A model generated the notes under the pieces. That model did no database searches. It was not told where the DNA came from and worked only from the letters and a program-made list of their open reading frames with translations. Below are positions 41,811 to 51,908 of a stretch of DNA of 64,000 nt, in pieces (positions within the stretch are counted from its first letter, which is position 1; each line of letters starts with the position of its first letter). The stretch comes from Allorhodoferax sp032337135 (GTDB lineage: Bacteria > Pseudomonadota > Gammaproteobacteria > Burkholderiales > Burkholderiaceae_C). The stretch lies in assembly GCF_032337135.1 (NCBI RefSeq), contig NZ_JAVXZZ010000002.1, positions 868,001 through 932,000 of the forward strand, read 5' to 3'. Made by a program: the position numbers and the translations under genes.

Positions 41811-42716
41811 ATGCTGAATTTCCTGCCAGCCTTCCTCATTGCCCCCATCGCCATTGCCCTGCTGCTGGTCAACATCCTGTTCTGGGTGCCGATCCTGCTG
41901 GTGTTCGCGTTCATCCGCCTGCTGTTGCCCTTCAAGGCCACGCGTCCGGTCATCGACCCCATCTGCGTCTTCATCGCCAACAGCTGGATCAGCGGCAACA
42001 GCGGCTGGATGCGCCTGACCCAGAAGCTCGATTGGGACGTGCAGGGCATTGCAGGCCTGGATCCCCGCAGCTGGTACCTGGTGAACAGCAACCACCAGTC
42101 CTGGGTCGACATCTTCGTGCTGCAGCACCTGCTCAACCGCAAGATCCCCCTGCTGAAGTTCTTCCTCAAGCAGGAACTCATCTGGGTTCCGTTCATGGGC
42201 CTGGCCTGGTGGGCACTGGACTTTCCCTTCATGCGCCGCCACAGCGAGGAATACCTGCGCAAACACCCGGAGATGCGCGCCAAGGACCAGGAAACCACCC
42301 GCAAGGCCTGCGAAAAGTTCGCGCTCATTCCCACCAGCGTGATGAACTTCCTGGAAGGCACACGCTTCACGCCCGCCAAGCACGCCAAGCAGCAGTCGCC
42401 CTACCAGTACCTGCTCAAGCCCAAGGCCGGGGGCATTGCGCTGGCACTGGACGCACTGGGCGCCAAGTTCGATTCCATCCTCGATGTGACCATCGTCTAT
42501 CCGCAGGGCATCCCCACGTTCATGGACTTCATGGCCGGTCGCGTCGATCGCGTCATCGTGCGTGTGCGCAAGGTGCCGGTACCCGCCCACCTGCTAGGCG
42601 GCAACTACGCGGAGGACGCCGAGTTCCGCAAGGCCTTCGGCGACTGGGTGCAGCAGCTCTGGCGCGAAAAGGACGCGCAGATCGGCGAACTGCTGCAGCA
42701 GGCTCGCCGCGGCTGA
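41811..42716 (+). CDS. Lysophospholipid acyltransferase family protein (PlsC/YihG-like)
   Basis: A 301-residue membrane acyltransferase. An N-terminal hydrophobic segment (AFLIAPIAIALLLVNILFWV) is followed by the acyltransferase motifs: NHQSWVDIFVLQ (NHxxxxD, block I), a middle block around PFMRRHSEEY, and EGTRFTP (block III). YihG-like members add acyl chains to lysophosphatidic acid or other glycerolipids. ATG 41811 is chosen; ATG 41778 in the same frame would begin inside the dispersed repeat. No strong RBS precedes either start. Confidence 0.85.
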   Translation: MLNFLPAFLIAPIAIALLLVNILFWVPILLVFAFIRLLLPFKATRPVIDPICVFIANSWISGNSGWMRLTQKLDWDVQGIAGLDPRSWYLVNSNHQSWVDIFVLQHLLNRKIPLLKFFLKQELIWVPFMGLAWWALDFPFMRRHSEEYLRKHPEMRAKDQETTRKACEKFALIPTSVMNFLEGTRFTPAKHAKQQSPYQYLLKPKAGGIALALDALGAKFDSILDVTIVYPQGIPTFMDFMAGRVDRVIVRVRKVPVPAHLLGGNYAEDAEFRKAFGDWVQQLWREKDAQIGELLQQARRG

Positions 42717-42735
42717 ATCCACCGCGCCGAACACC

Positions 42736-43284
42736 ATGGACAGCGTGCCCGGCTGGAAGAAAGCTCTGGGCCGTGCCGACGTACAGATTGCGCTGGCCAC
42801 CTGCGCCTACCTGTTCCTGGGCTACAAGACCAGCGCATTCGTCTTGCTGTTCGTGCTGCCCCTGTATGCGGCACTGATCGCACGCCCCGTGATCACCCTG
42901 CTCGGTGATGCACGCCACGCCATGCGCCGCGCCGTGTGGCAAGAGGCCCAGGGCCAGTACTACGCATTCCGGGACCAGCGCGTGCTGGTGGTTGAGGACG
43001 AGTTCCACTGCCGCTGGCTGCGCACTGCCGATGTGCGCCAGATCTACCCGCCGCTCGTGAACGATGTGCAGCTGCGCCGTGCCTACCCCCAGACCACGCG
43101 CTACCTGGGAGAAAAGCCCGCGCAACTGTACGTGCGCGATGACACGCTGGTCGCCCACCTGCGGCGGGTCAATGACGCCCTGTCGCTGCGCTTGGGCACT
43201 TGGGTCGAGCGTTCGGTCTGGTACCCGGCCAGCCAGGTCCGCAAACGCCTGCACATCCGCTTGGAAGACGAGGCTGGCTCCTGA
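42736..43284 (+). CDS. Hypothetical membrane protein
   Basis: A 182-residue protein with two adjacent hydrophobic segments near residues 15-55 (ALATCAYLFLGYKTSAFVLL, then PLYAALIARPVITLL) and a soluble, charged C-terminal part (FRDQRVLVVEDEFHCRWLRT). I do not recognise a family. It starts 19 bp after the acyltransferase stop, so the two are probably co-expressed. It converges on the thioesterase gene 4 bp away. Confidence 0.65.
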   Translation: MDSVPGWKKALGRADVQIALATCAYLFLGYKTSAFVLLFVLPLYAALIARPVITLLGDARHAMRRAVWQEAQGQYYAFRDQRVLVVEDEFHCRWLRTADVRQIYPPLVNDVQLRRAYPQTTRYLGEKPAQLYVRDDTLVAHLRRVNDALSLRLGTWVERSVWYPASQVRKRLHIRLEDEAGS

Positions 43285-43288
43285 ACCG

Positions 43289-43696
43289 TTAGGCCAGCGC
43301 TTCGCGGACCGCCTTGGGCATGCGCTGGGGCCGTAGCGTGGCGGCACTGACACAGCCCACCCGGATCACCCCCTCGCACAACAAGGTGTCACCACGCCAG
43401 GCCTGCTGGGCCAACACCAAGGACGCACTGCCCTGCTCCTGCACCCGCACAGTCACTCGCAGCTGGTCGTCCAGGCGGGCACTCGCCAGGTAGCGCAATT
43501 GCACATCGGCCACAACGAAGATCGCGCCGGTTTCCTCGCGCAAGGCGCCCTGCTCCACACCGAGCGCACGCAGCCATTCGGTGCGGGCACGCTCGAAGAA
43601 CTTGAGGTAGTTGGCATAGAACACCACGCCGCCCGCGTCGGTGTCTTCCCAGTAGACGCGTACGGGCCAGGTGAACTCCGCTGTCGGTGAACTCAT
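43289..43696 (-). CDS. Hotdog-fold acyl-CoA thioesterase (YbgC type)
   Basis: A 135-residue single-domain thioesterase. The active-site aspartate and helix motif VYWEDTDAGGVVFYANYLKFFERARTEWL is the YbgC signature (Asp near residue 18). It hydrolyses short acyl-CoA or hydroxybenzoyl-CoA type esters. ATG 43696 overlaps the potassium-channel stop by 4 bp; a longer frame up to 43810 lies inside that gene. Unusually, it is not next to tol-pal genes in this window. Confidence 0.9.
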   Translation of the reverse strand: MSSPTAEFTWPVRVYWEDTDAGGVVFYANYLKFFERARTEWLRALGVEQGALREETGAIFVVADVQLRYLASARLDDQLRVTVRVQEQGSASLVLAQQAWRGDTLLCEGVIRVGCVSAATLRPQRMPKAVREALA

Positions 43697-44721
43697 GCCG
43701 TCACCTTGTTCACCACATGCTCCAGGTGGGCACGTCCGCCCGGTGTGGTCATGAGCACCAGGGCGGTTCCGCCCTTGATGACATGGTCGTCCGCCGGGTT
43801 GAAGACCCAATGGCCGTGCTCGTGCGTGGCCACCAGCACATAGTCACGCGACCGCGGCACCAGTTCGCCCACCGTGCTGGCAGGTGCACCATGCGGTAGC
43901 AGGACCTCTTCCATGCGCAAGCCCTCGTCGCTGTGCAGCATCTGGTCCATGAAACTCACCACATGCGGGCGCAGCATGGCCGAGGCGATGCGCATGCCGC
44001 CGGTGAAGTCCGGGGAAACGATCTCGTCCGCGCCAGCACGCTTGGCCTTGTTGGCATTGCGGATGTCGTGCAGGCGCACCACCACGCGTGCCTTGGGGTT
44101 CAGCAGCTTCACCGACAGCGCAATCATCAGGTTGTGGCTGTCATCCCCCGTCACCGCAAAAACACCCGCGGCATGGTCCACACCGGCATATTTCAGCGCT
44201 TCGTCCTCGGCCGCATCGCTGTGCAGGTGCATGGTGGCCGGATGCTGCGCCATCCATTGCTCCAGCATCTCGGCGCTGTTCTCGATCACCACGAACTCGC
44301 GCTTGGTCTTGATGAGCTCGTTGGCCACGTTGCTGCCCACGCGCCCGACGCCGCAGATGATGTAGTGGCCCCGCAGGGTGGCAATTTCCTTTTGCATGCG
44401 TTTTTTCCTCAATGCCGCGTTCAGGTCCGACTCCAGCAGCAGCGCCACCGAGCTGGAGAAAAGGTAGCTCATGTTGCCGATGCCCAGAATGGCGATGAAG
44501 ACCGTGAACAAGCGCCCCCAGGGGTGCCCGTTCAGGTCCACGATCTCTCCGTAGCCGATGGTGGCCACGGTGATGAAGGTCATGTAGAAGCTGTCGATCC
44601 AGGTGGCGTTGGGGCGGCCAATGTACATGTACCCCAGGGTGCCGATGAGGTGCAGCACCGCCATGAGCACCACACCGGTGATCAGGCCTGAATAGTGGGA
44701 ACTGCGAAACGCCTTGCGCAC
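43693..44721 (-). CDS. Two-TM potassium channel with RCK/TrkA-N domain
   Basis: A 342-residue membrane protein of the Kch/MthK type. Two transmembrane helices flank the pore loop with the selectivity filter TIGYGE (near residue 57), then an RCK domain with the Rossmann motif IICGVGRVGSNVANEL, AVTGDDSHNLM and the conserved VVRLHD region. RCK domains bind nucleotide or Ca2+. A C-terminal TrkA-C-like part (GAPASTVGELVPRSRDYVLV) follows. It probably controls K+ efflux. Its downstream partner is the thioesterase (ATGA overlap). Confidence 0.9.
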   Translation of the reverse strand: MRKAFRSSHYSGLITGVVLMAVLHLIGTLGYMYIGRPNATWIDSFYMTFITVATIGYGEIVDLNGHPWGRLFTVFIAILGIGNMSYLFSSSVALLLESDLNAALRKKRMQKEIATLRGHYIICGVGRVGSNVANELIKTKREFVVIENSAEMLEQWMAQHPATMHLHSDAAEDEALKYAGVDHAAGVFAVTGDDSHNLMIALSVKLLNPKARVVVRLHDIRNANKAKRAGADEIVSPDFTGGMRIASAMLRPHVVSFMDQMLHSDEGLRMEEVLLPHGAPASTVGELVPRSRDYVLVATHEHGHWVFNPADDHVIKGGTALVLMTTPGGRAHLEHVVNKVTA

Positions 44722-44849
44722 CGTGGATAGCGGGGAGAGTTTGGAACAGGCGCAAATTGTAGTGGCTGCGATCGACCGCCCGGAGGAGCCGGTCAGACCA
44801 CCGAATCAGGGGAAAAACCGGCCCAGTCCCGCAGAAACAACGCGCAGGC

Positions 44850-44895
44850 AGCTACACAATGCATAGCGCCTGCAAGCTCTTGGCAAGTACAGCCT
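44850..44895 (+). repeat. Dispersed ~55-bp element, copy 6
   Basis: AGCTACACAATGCATAGCGC followed by CTGCAAGC and GTACAGCC. It ends at the stop codon of the acyl-CoA dehydrogenase gene, in a 172-bp gap with no other feature. Confidence 0.65.
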
Positions 44896-46057
44896 ACTTG
44901 CCGCCCAGGCCCATGGACCGGGTGATCACTTCCTTCATGATCTCGTTGGTACCGCCGTAGATGCGCTGCACGCGCGCGTCGGCATAGGCGCGGGCGATGG
45001 GGTACTCCCACATGTAGCCATAGCCGCCAAAGAGCTGCACGCACTCATCAATGACCTTGCACTGCAGGTCGGTGGTCCAGTACTTGGCCATGCTGGCCGT
45101 GGCCGTGTCGAGTTCGTTCTTGCAGATCAGCTCGCAGCACTTGTCCACGAAAACACGGGCCACCTGCACCTGGGTCTGCAATTCCGCCAGGGTATAGCGC
45201 GTGTTCTGGAACGCTGCCACCGGCTGGCCGAACACCTTGCGCTCCTTGACGTACTCCACCGTCCAGTCAATGGCGGCCTGGCTGTTGGCCACAGCGCCCA
45301 CGGCAATCTGCAGTCGCTCCCAGGGCAGTTCCTGCATCAGGCAGATGAAGCCCTTGTTCTTCCAGGCCTCGCCACCGAGCACGTGTTCGGGGCCGAGCTT
45401 GACGTTGTCGAAGAACAGCTCCGAGGTGTCCTGGGCCTTCATGCCGACCTTCTTCAGGCGCTGACCGACCGAGAAGCCTGGCATGCCGCGCTCCACCAGC
45501 ATCAGGCTGGTGCCCTTGCCGCCCAGCGCTGGGTTGGTCTTGGCCACCACGATCACCAGGTCGGCATGCCAACCATTCGTGATGAAGGTCTTGCTGCCAT
45601 TGAGCAGGTAGCTGCCGTCGGGCTGCTCCAGCGCAGTGGTCTTCACGCCCTGCAGGTCCGAGCCGGCTGCAGGTTCACTCATGGCAATGGCCCCCACCAT
45701 TTCGCCCGAGGCCAGCTTGGGCAGGTATTTGGCCTTCTGCGCTTCGGTGCCGTAGTGCAGGATGTACGGAGCCACGATTTCGCTGTGCAGCCCGAAGCCA
45801 ATGCCCGAGAACCCGCCACGCGCCAGTTCTTCCATCTGGATCACCGAATACAGCTTGTCGGCCTCGGAGCCGCCGTACTGCTCGGGCATGGTCATGCATA
45901 GGTAGCCGTTTTCACCGGCCTTGTTCCACACCTCACGCGCCACGTAGCCCTGCTCTTCCCACTCGGCGTGGAAGGGCGCGATTTCCTTGTCCATGAACTT
46001 GCGGAAGCTGTCGCGGAAGGATTCGTGGTCGGAGCTGAACAGGGTGCGTTCGATCAT
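44894..46057 (-). CDS. Acyl-CoA dehydrogenase
   Basis: A 387-residue FAD enzyme that introduces the alpha,beta double bond in fatty acyl-CoA, the first step of beta-oxidation. Visible features are AMSEPAAGSDLQGVKT (FAD/substrate), FITNGWHADL, RVFGQPVAAFQNTRY, QLFGGYGYMWEYPIARAYADARV and IYGGTNEIMKEV with catalytic Glu372. The motif position fits short/medium-chain type proteins (AcdA-like); chain length cannot be read off. Divergent from the thiolase gene across a palindrome-rich promoter, so the two are probably co-regulated. Confidence 0.93.
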   Translation of the reverse strand: MIERTLFSSDHESFRDSFRKFMDKEIAPFHAEWEEQGYVAREVWNKAGENGYLCMTMPEQYGGSEADKLYSVIQMEELARGGFSGIGFGLHSEIVAPYILHYGTEAQKAKYLPKLASGEMVGAIAMSEPAAGSDLQGVKTTALEQPDGSYLLNGSKTFITNGWHADLVIVVAKTNPALGGKGTSLMLVERGMPGFSVGQRLKKVGMKAQDTSELFFDNVKLGPEHVLGGEAWKNKGFICLMQELPWERLQIAVGAVANSQAAIDWTVEYVKERKVFGQPVAAFQNTRYTLAELQTQVQVARVFVDKCCELICKNELDTATASMAKYWTTDLQCKVIDECVQLFGGYGYMWEYPIARAYADARVQRIYGGTNEIMKEVITRSMGLGGK

Positions 46058-46099
46058 GGTGCGGCCTTTGGAGAGATGGTTGAAAAGCGGACAAATTAA

Positions 46100-46125
46100 T
46101 TTTACAAAGCAATTGCTTGGTAAAA
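46100..46125. promoter_or_regulatory. Near-perfect 26-bp palindrome between acyl-CoA dehydrogenase and thiolase genes
   Basis: TTTTAC-A-AAGCAATTGCTT-G-GTAAAA has only one mismatched pair. It lies just before a TATACT box (46131-46136), a possible -10 for the thiolase gene. Size and symmetry suit a dimeric repressor, perhaps a TetR-type fatty acid regulator. Confidence 0.65.
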
Positions 46126-46143
46126 AGAACTATACTGCAATTT

Positions 46144-46155
46144 GAACGGTCGTTC
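46144..46155. promoter_or_regulatory. TetR-type operator-like site
   Basis: GAACG-GT-CGTTC is a perfect inverted repeat 8 bp downstream of the TATACT box. It resembles operators of TetR-family beta-oxidation repressors, which bind GAAC-N4-GTTC type sites. The regulator is not adjacent. Confidence 0.6.
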
Positions 46156-46217
46156 GGAAACTCCCCTGCGCGGACCCGAACCACCGGCCCCATGTCCACC
46201 CATTCCAAGGAGTCCCC

Positions 46218-47423
<1,206 letters not shown>

Positions 47424-47436
47424 GCTGATTAACTGC

Positions 47437-47492
47437 CAAATTGGCCTCTAGCCCTCGTATTCATTGCGCAAGCAGCTACCAAACCAATAGCA
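47437..47492 (-). repeat. Dispersed ~55-bp element, copy 7 (intergenic)
   Basis: On the minus strand TGCTATTGGTTTGGTAGCTG is followed by CTTGCGCAATGAAT and GGGCTAGAGGCCAATTTGG. It is the most complete copy and fills the thiolase-fadB/J gap, ending 2 bp before the next ATG. Confidence 0.85.
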
Positions 47493-47494
47493 CC

Positions 47495-49654
47495 ATGAAA
47501 ACCATTCAATACTCCCTGATCGACGGTATCGCCACCATCACCTTCGACGAACCCGACTCGCCCGTGAACACCATGTGCCTGCAGTGGCAGGACGACATGA
47601 GCGAGGTGGCAGCACAAGTGGTGAAGGACAAGGACGCCATCCAGGGCATCCTGCTGGCGTCCAACAAGACCACCTTCTTCGCCGGTGCCGACCTCAAGGG
47701 CGCCATGCGCCTGCAACCCAGCGACGCCGCCAAGATCTTCGAAGAGATCGAGCGCGTAAAACGCAACTTCCGCACCATCGAAACCCTGGGCAAGCCCGTG
47801 GTCAGCCTGCTCAACGGCACGGCACTCGGTGGTGGCTGGGAAGTGGCGCTGGTGGGCCACCACCGCATTGCCATCGACGACAAGAAAACCCAGTTCGGCC
47901 TGCCCGAAGTGACGCTGGGCCTGCTGCCCGGCGCCAGCGGTGTGACCAAGATGACCCGCCACCTGGGCCTCATGGGTGCCCAGCCCTACCTGGTTGAAGG
48001 CAAGACTTTCAGCCCCGCCGAGGCCAAGGGTCTGGGCCTGGTGCACGACCTGGTGGAGCCGGGCGACAACGCCGCGGCGGAAATGAAGGCCAAGGCCCTG
48101 GCCTGGATTGCCGCCAACCCCAGCGCCCAGCACCCCTGGGAAGCCAAGGGCTACAAGGTGCCTGGCGGCCTGCCCTCCAACCCCGCCGTGGCACAGATGC
48201 TGCCCGTGGCCCCGGCCGTCATCAAGAAGAACACCCGGGGCCTGTACCCTGCCCCCGAGGCCATCATGGCCTGCATGGTCGAAGGCCTGCAGGTGGACCT
48301 GGAAACGGCCCTGCGCATCGAAAGCCGCTACCTCGCCAAGCTCATGACCGGCACCCAGGCCAAGGCCATGATCAACACCTTCTTCTTCAACCTCAACGCC
48401 ATCAAGAGCGGCCAGAGCCGCCCGGCTGGCGTGCCGCGCTTCAAGCCCAGCAAGGTGGGCCTGCTGGGTGCGGGCATGATGGGTGCGGGCATTGCCTATG
48501 CCCAGGCCAGCAAGGGCATTGCCTCGGTGCTCAAGGACGTGAGCCTGGAAAAGGCCGAGCTGGGCAAGAGCTACAGCGCCAAGATTACCCAAGGCCGCGT
48601 GGACAAGGGCCGCATGACAGCGGACGCCCAGCAGAAGATCCTGGGCCTGATCCAGCCTACCGCCTCCAACGCCGACCTGCGAGGCTGCGACCTGATCATC
48701 GAGGCCGTGTTCGAGAACCGCGAACTCAAGGCCAAGGTCACGCAAGAGGCCGAGCCGATGTTGGCCGAAGGCGGCTTCTTCGCCTCCAACACATCGACCC
48801 TGCCCATCACCGGCCTGGCCAAGGCCAGCCGCGACGGCAAGAAGTTCATCGGCATCCACTTCTTCAGTCCCGTGGACAAGATGAAGCTGGTGGAGATCAT
48901 CCGTGGCGCCGAGACCGATGACGAGACCGTGGCCCGCGCCTACGACTACGTCCAGGCACTGGGCAAGTTCCCCATCGTCGTCAACGACTCGCGCGGTTTC
49001 TTCACCAGCCGCGTGTTCGGCACCTTCGTAATGGAGGGCGCAGCGATGCTCGGCGAAGGCATTCCCGCCGCAGCCATTGAAAACGCCGGCATGCAAGCCG
49101 GCATGCCCGTGGGCCCACTGGCGGTGCTGGACGAAACCGCCCTCACGCTGTCATTGCACGTCATGGAGCAGACCAAGGCCGACTTTGCCGCCGAGGGCAA
49201 GACCTACGAAGTCACACCGGGCGAGCGGGTGGTGGAAACGATGGTCAAGGAGCACAACCGCCCCGGGCGCGCCGGTGGTGGTGGCTTTTACGAATACCCG
49301 ACCGAGAAAGGCGCCAAGAAGTTCCTCTGGCCCCAGCTCAAGCCCCTGTTCGAGAAGGCCGACAAGGCCTGGGACATCACCGACCTCAAGGACCGCCTGC
49401 TGTACCGCCAGGCGGTGGAAACCGCACGCTGCCTCAGTGAAAACGTGCTCACCAGCGTGCACGATGCCAACATCGGCTCCATTTTCGGCATTGGCTTCCC
49501 GGCCTGGACCGGCGGCGCCATGCAGTTCATCTACGGCATGGGTATCGAGGTGTTCGAAGCCCGTGCCGCCGAACTGGCCGCGAAGTACGGCAAGGGCTTT
49601 GCGCTCACGGACGAGGTGAAGGCTGCCATCCGCAAGTACCAACCCAAGTACTGA
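47495..49654 (+). CDS. Bifunctional enoyl-CoA hydratase / 3-hydroxyacyl-CoA dehydrogenase (FadB/FadJ type)
   Basis: A 719-residue multienzyme. The N-terminal crotonase domain (about 1-190) has FFAGADLKGAM and TALGGGWEVALVGHHRIA with the oxyanion glycine pair. The central NAD domain opens with LLGAGMMGAGIAYAQASKG (near residue 328), then SNTSTLPIT and FFSPVDKMKLVEII. C-terminal helical 3HCDH domains follow. It performs hydration and oxidation in beta-oxidation. Thiolase is encoded just upstream. ATG 47495 is used; a longer frame runs into the dispersed repeat. Confidence 0.94.
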   Translation: MKTIQYSLIDGIATITFDEPDSPVNTMCLQWQDDMSEVAAQVVKDKDAIQGILLASNKTTFFAGADLKGAMRLQPSDAAKIFEEIERVKRNFRTIETLGKPVVSLLNGTALGGGWEVALVGHHRIAIDDKKTQFGLPEVTLGLLPGASGVTKMTRHLGLMGAQPYLVEGKTFSPAEAKGLGLVHDLVEPGDNAAAEMKAKALAWIAANPSAQHPWEAKGYKVPGGLPSNPAVAQMLPVAPAVIKKNTRGLYPAPEAIMACMVEGLQVDLETALRIESRYLAKLMTGTQAKAMINTFFFNLNAIKSGQSRPAGVPRFKPSKVGLLGAGMMGAGIAYAQASKGIASVLKDVSLEKAELGKSYSAKITQGRVDKGRMTADAQQKILGLIQPTASNADLRGCDLIIEAVFENRELKAKVTQEAEPMLAEGGFFASNTSTLPITGLAKASRDGKKFIGIHFFSPVDKMKLVEIIRGAETDDETVARAYDYVQALGKFPIVVNDSRGFFTSRVFGTFVMEGAAMLGEGIPAAAIENAGMQAGMPVGPLAVLDETALTLSLHVMEQTKADFAAEGKTYEVTPGERVVETMVKEHNRPGRAGGGGFYEYPTEKGAKKFLWPQLKPLFEKADKAWDITDLKDRLLYRQAVETARCLSENVLTSVHDANIGSIFGIGFPAWTGGAMQFIYGMGIEVFEARAAELAAKYGKGFALTDEVKAAIRKYQPKY

Positions 49655-49671
49655 ATCTGAAACTGGCGTGG

Positions 49672-49696
49672 ATGCATGGCCAGAACAGCCATGCAT
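49672..49696 (+). other. Hairpin after the fadB/J-like gene
   Basis: ATGCATGGC / GCCATGCAT with a 7-nt loop sits 18 bp after the stop codon, in a 194-bp gap. No T-run follows, so it may be a processing or stability hairpin rather than an intrinsic terminator. Confidence 0.55.
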
Positions 49697-49848
49697 ACCA
49701 CTGCATGCAACGACCCGTAACCCATTGTTTTTATTGGTTTGTTTGACCTCTTTCGGTGGACAAACGTGGCACCGAGAAATCTGAAACACGGAACTGAACC
49801 CATTTCATAAACTTGGCGTATTCCAAAAGCACAAGAGACAACAGGTTC

Positions 49849-50937
49849 ATGAAACGCATCCACAAGATCCTCGTGGCCGGGCTGGTCGCGGTACTGGCAC
49901 TGGGCGCCGTGCTCGTGCTGTTCCAGCGCCAGATCGCCACTGCGTTGCTGCAGCAGGTGGCCCACAAGAACGTGGGCCGCAACGTCATTCCCGACCTGCC
50001 CGATGGCCTGCATGTAGGACTGTGCGGCACGGGTTCCCCCTTTCCCGACCCGGCCCGCGCGGGTCCTTGTACGGCGGTGGTGGCAGGCGACCGACTTTTC
50101 GTGGTCGATACGGGTGAAGGCAGCGCCCGCAACCTGGGCTACATGGGTCTGCCAGCATCCAAGATCGAAGCCATCCTGCTGACCCATTTCCACTCCGATC
50201 ACATCGACGGCATGGGCCCCTTCCTGCTGCAACGCTGGGGGCTGGGCACGTTCCAGACGCCGACACCGGTGTATGGCCCACCGGGGGTTGAGGCGGTGGT
50301 GGACGGCTTTCGCGCGGCCTACGTGTTGGACTTCGGCTACCGCGTGGCGCACCACACACCGAAGATCATGCCGCCAGGTGGCAGCGGCGGCAAAGGTATG
50401 CCGTTCGTGCTGGGCCCCAAAGACACGATGGATGCCATCGTGGTTCTTGAAAACCGGGGTCTGAAGATCACCGCCTTCCGCGTCGATCACTCACCGGTAG
50501 ACCCGGCCGTGGGCTACCGCTTCGACTACAAGGGCCGCTCGGTGGTCATCACGGGGGATACCAAGAAGACGCCTTCCGTGGCCCAGTTTTCCAAAGGTGC
50601 CGATCTGCTGATCCACGAAGCCCTGCAGCCCAAACTGCTCAAGGTGCTCGAGGACGAATTTGCCCAAAAAGGCATTGCCAACACCTCGCAGATCATGCGC
50701 GACATCGTCAACTACCACACCACACCCGAGGAAGCCGCCGCCGTTGCCGCCGACGCCGGGGTGAAGGAACTGGTGTTCAACCATGTGGTGCCCCCCTTGC
50801 CTTTCCGCTACGTCTACCCCGCCTTCGTGGGTGACGCAGCGCAGTACTTCAAGGGCCCGATGACCGTAGGGGAAGATGGCATGTTGTTCAGCCTGCCTGC
50901 GGGCGGCACCACCATCAGCAAATCGCGGCTGTATTGA
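49849..50937 (+). CDS. Membrane-anchored metallo-beta-lactamase fold hydrolase
   Basis: A 362-residue protein with an N-terminal hydrophobic segment (HKILVAGLVAVLALGAVLVL), probably an uncleaved anchor or signal. The metal site HFHSDH (His113, His115, Asp117, His118) and later ITGDT and FNHVVPP histidine motifs fit zinc hydrolases of the RNase Z/arylsulfatase-like MBL group. Substrate unknown. ATG 49849 follows CAACAGGT; a TTG at 49813 would add 12 residues before the anchor. The next gene starts 17 bp downstream. Confidence 0.82.
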   Translation: MKRIHKILVAGLVAVLALGAVLVLFQRQIATALLQQVAHKNVGRNVIPDLPDGLHVGLCGTGSPFPDPARAGPCTAVVAGDRLFVVDTGEGSARNLGYMGLPASKIEAILLTHFHSDHIDGMGPFLLQRWGLGTFQTPTPVYGPPGVEAVVDGFRAAYVLDFGYRVAHHTPKIMPPGGSGGKGMPFVLGPKDTMDAIVVLENRGLKITAFRVDHSPVDPAVGYRFDYKGRSVVITGDTKKTPSVAQFSKGADLLIHEALQPKLLKVLEDEFAQKGIANTSQIMRDIVNYHTTPEEAAAVAADAGVKELVFNHVVPPLPFRYVYPAFVGDAAQYFKGPMTVGEDGMLFSLPAGGTTISKSRLY

Positions 50938-50954
50938 CGGAGTTCGCACCGAGC

Positions 50955-51908
50955 ATGTATTCCATCACCAACCCTCCGCCTGCACCGCCGCTGCCTGTGG
51001 TCGATGCCAAGACCGTGCTGCGCACGCCATTGAGCCGCTTTGCCGCCATACCCGACTTTCCCTATGAACCAAAGTACGTCGAGGTCGGCGCGCTGCGCAT
51101 CGCCACCATCGACGAAGGACCGCGCGATGCGCCACCGGTGCTGCTGATGCACGGCGAACCTACCTGGTCCTACCTCTACCGCAAGATGATTCCGGCCCTG
51201 GTTGCAGCAGGCCACCGCGTCATTGCGCCCGACCTGGTGGGCTTTGGCCGCTCCGACAAGCCCACGCGCACCCAGGACTACTCCTACAGCCACCACGTGG
51301 CCTGGATGTGTGCCTGGATGCAGGCCGTGGACCTACAGCACGCCACCCTGTTCTGCCAAGACTGGGGCTCACTGCTCGGGCTGCGCATGGCCACCCATGC
51401 GCCCGAACGCTTCGACCGCATCGTGCTGGCCAATGGCGGCTTGCCCACAGGCAAGGAGCGGGTACCCAAAGCCTTCAAGTACTGGCGCGCGTTCGCCCGC
51501 TTCAGCCCCTGGTTTCCGATCGGAAGAATCGTCAACTCCGGCTGCGCCCAGAAGCTGTCGGCAGCGGAAATTGCCGCCTACGATGCACCCTTCCCGTCCA
51601 CACGGTACACCAAGGCCGCGCGCCTGTTCCCCACTTTTGTGCCCACCACACCCGACAACCCCGAGTGCCGCGCCAACGAGGCCGCATGGGACGTCCTGAA
51701 GACCTGGAACAAGCCCTTTCTCACCCTGTTCAGCAGCCGCGACCCGATCACGCGCGGCGGCGACAAGATCTTCCTCAAACTGGTGCCCGGCACGGCCAAC
51801 CAGGCCCATGCCGTCACGCGCGGAGCCGGCCACTTCCTGCAGGAAGACAAGGGGCCGGAACTGGCCCAGCAGATCCACCAATTCATACAGAACACGCCCA
51901 CACCATGA
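50955..51908 (+). CDS. Haloalkane dehalogenase-like alpha/beta hydrolase
   Basis: A 317-residue alpha/beta hydrolase of the haloalkane dehalogenase group. LLMHGEPTWSYLYRKMIP matches the DhlA oxyanion and halide region; the nucleophile is an aspartate, Asp136 in QDWGSLLGL, and His293 lies in GAGHFLQED. These are the marks that separate dehalogenases from serine esterases. True dehalogenase activity is likely but not certain, as epoxide hydrolase-like relatives share the Asp. ATG 50955 is used; a TTG at 50934 overlaps the previous stop. Confidence 0.82.
   Translation: MYSITNPPPAPPLPVVDAKTVLRTPLSRFAAIPDFPYEPKYVEVGALRIATIDEGPRDAPPVLLMHGEPTWSYLYRKMIPALVAAGHRVIAPDLVGFGRSDKPTRTQDYSYSHHVAWMCAWMQAVDLQHATLFCQDWGSLLGLRMATHAPERFDRIVLANGGLPTGKERVPKAFKYWRAFARFSPWFPIGRIVNSGCAQKLSAAEIAAYDAPFPSTRYTKAARLFPTFVPTTPDNPECRANEAAWDVLKTWNKPFLTLFSSRDPITRGGDKIFLKLVPGTANQAHAVTRGAGHFLQEDKGPELAQQIHQFIQNTPTP

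Noticed and set aside
47429..49096. Long antisense frame over the fadB/J-like gene
   Set aside because: The sense protein matches its family over its full length; the antisense product is Gly/His/Leu-rich without any domain.
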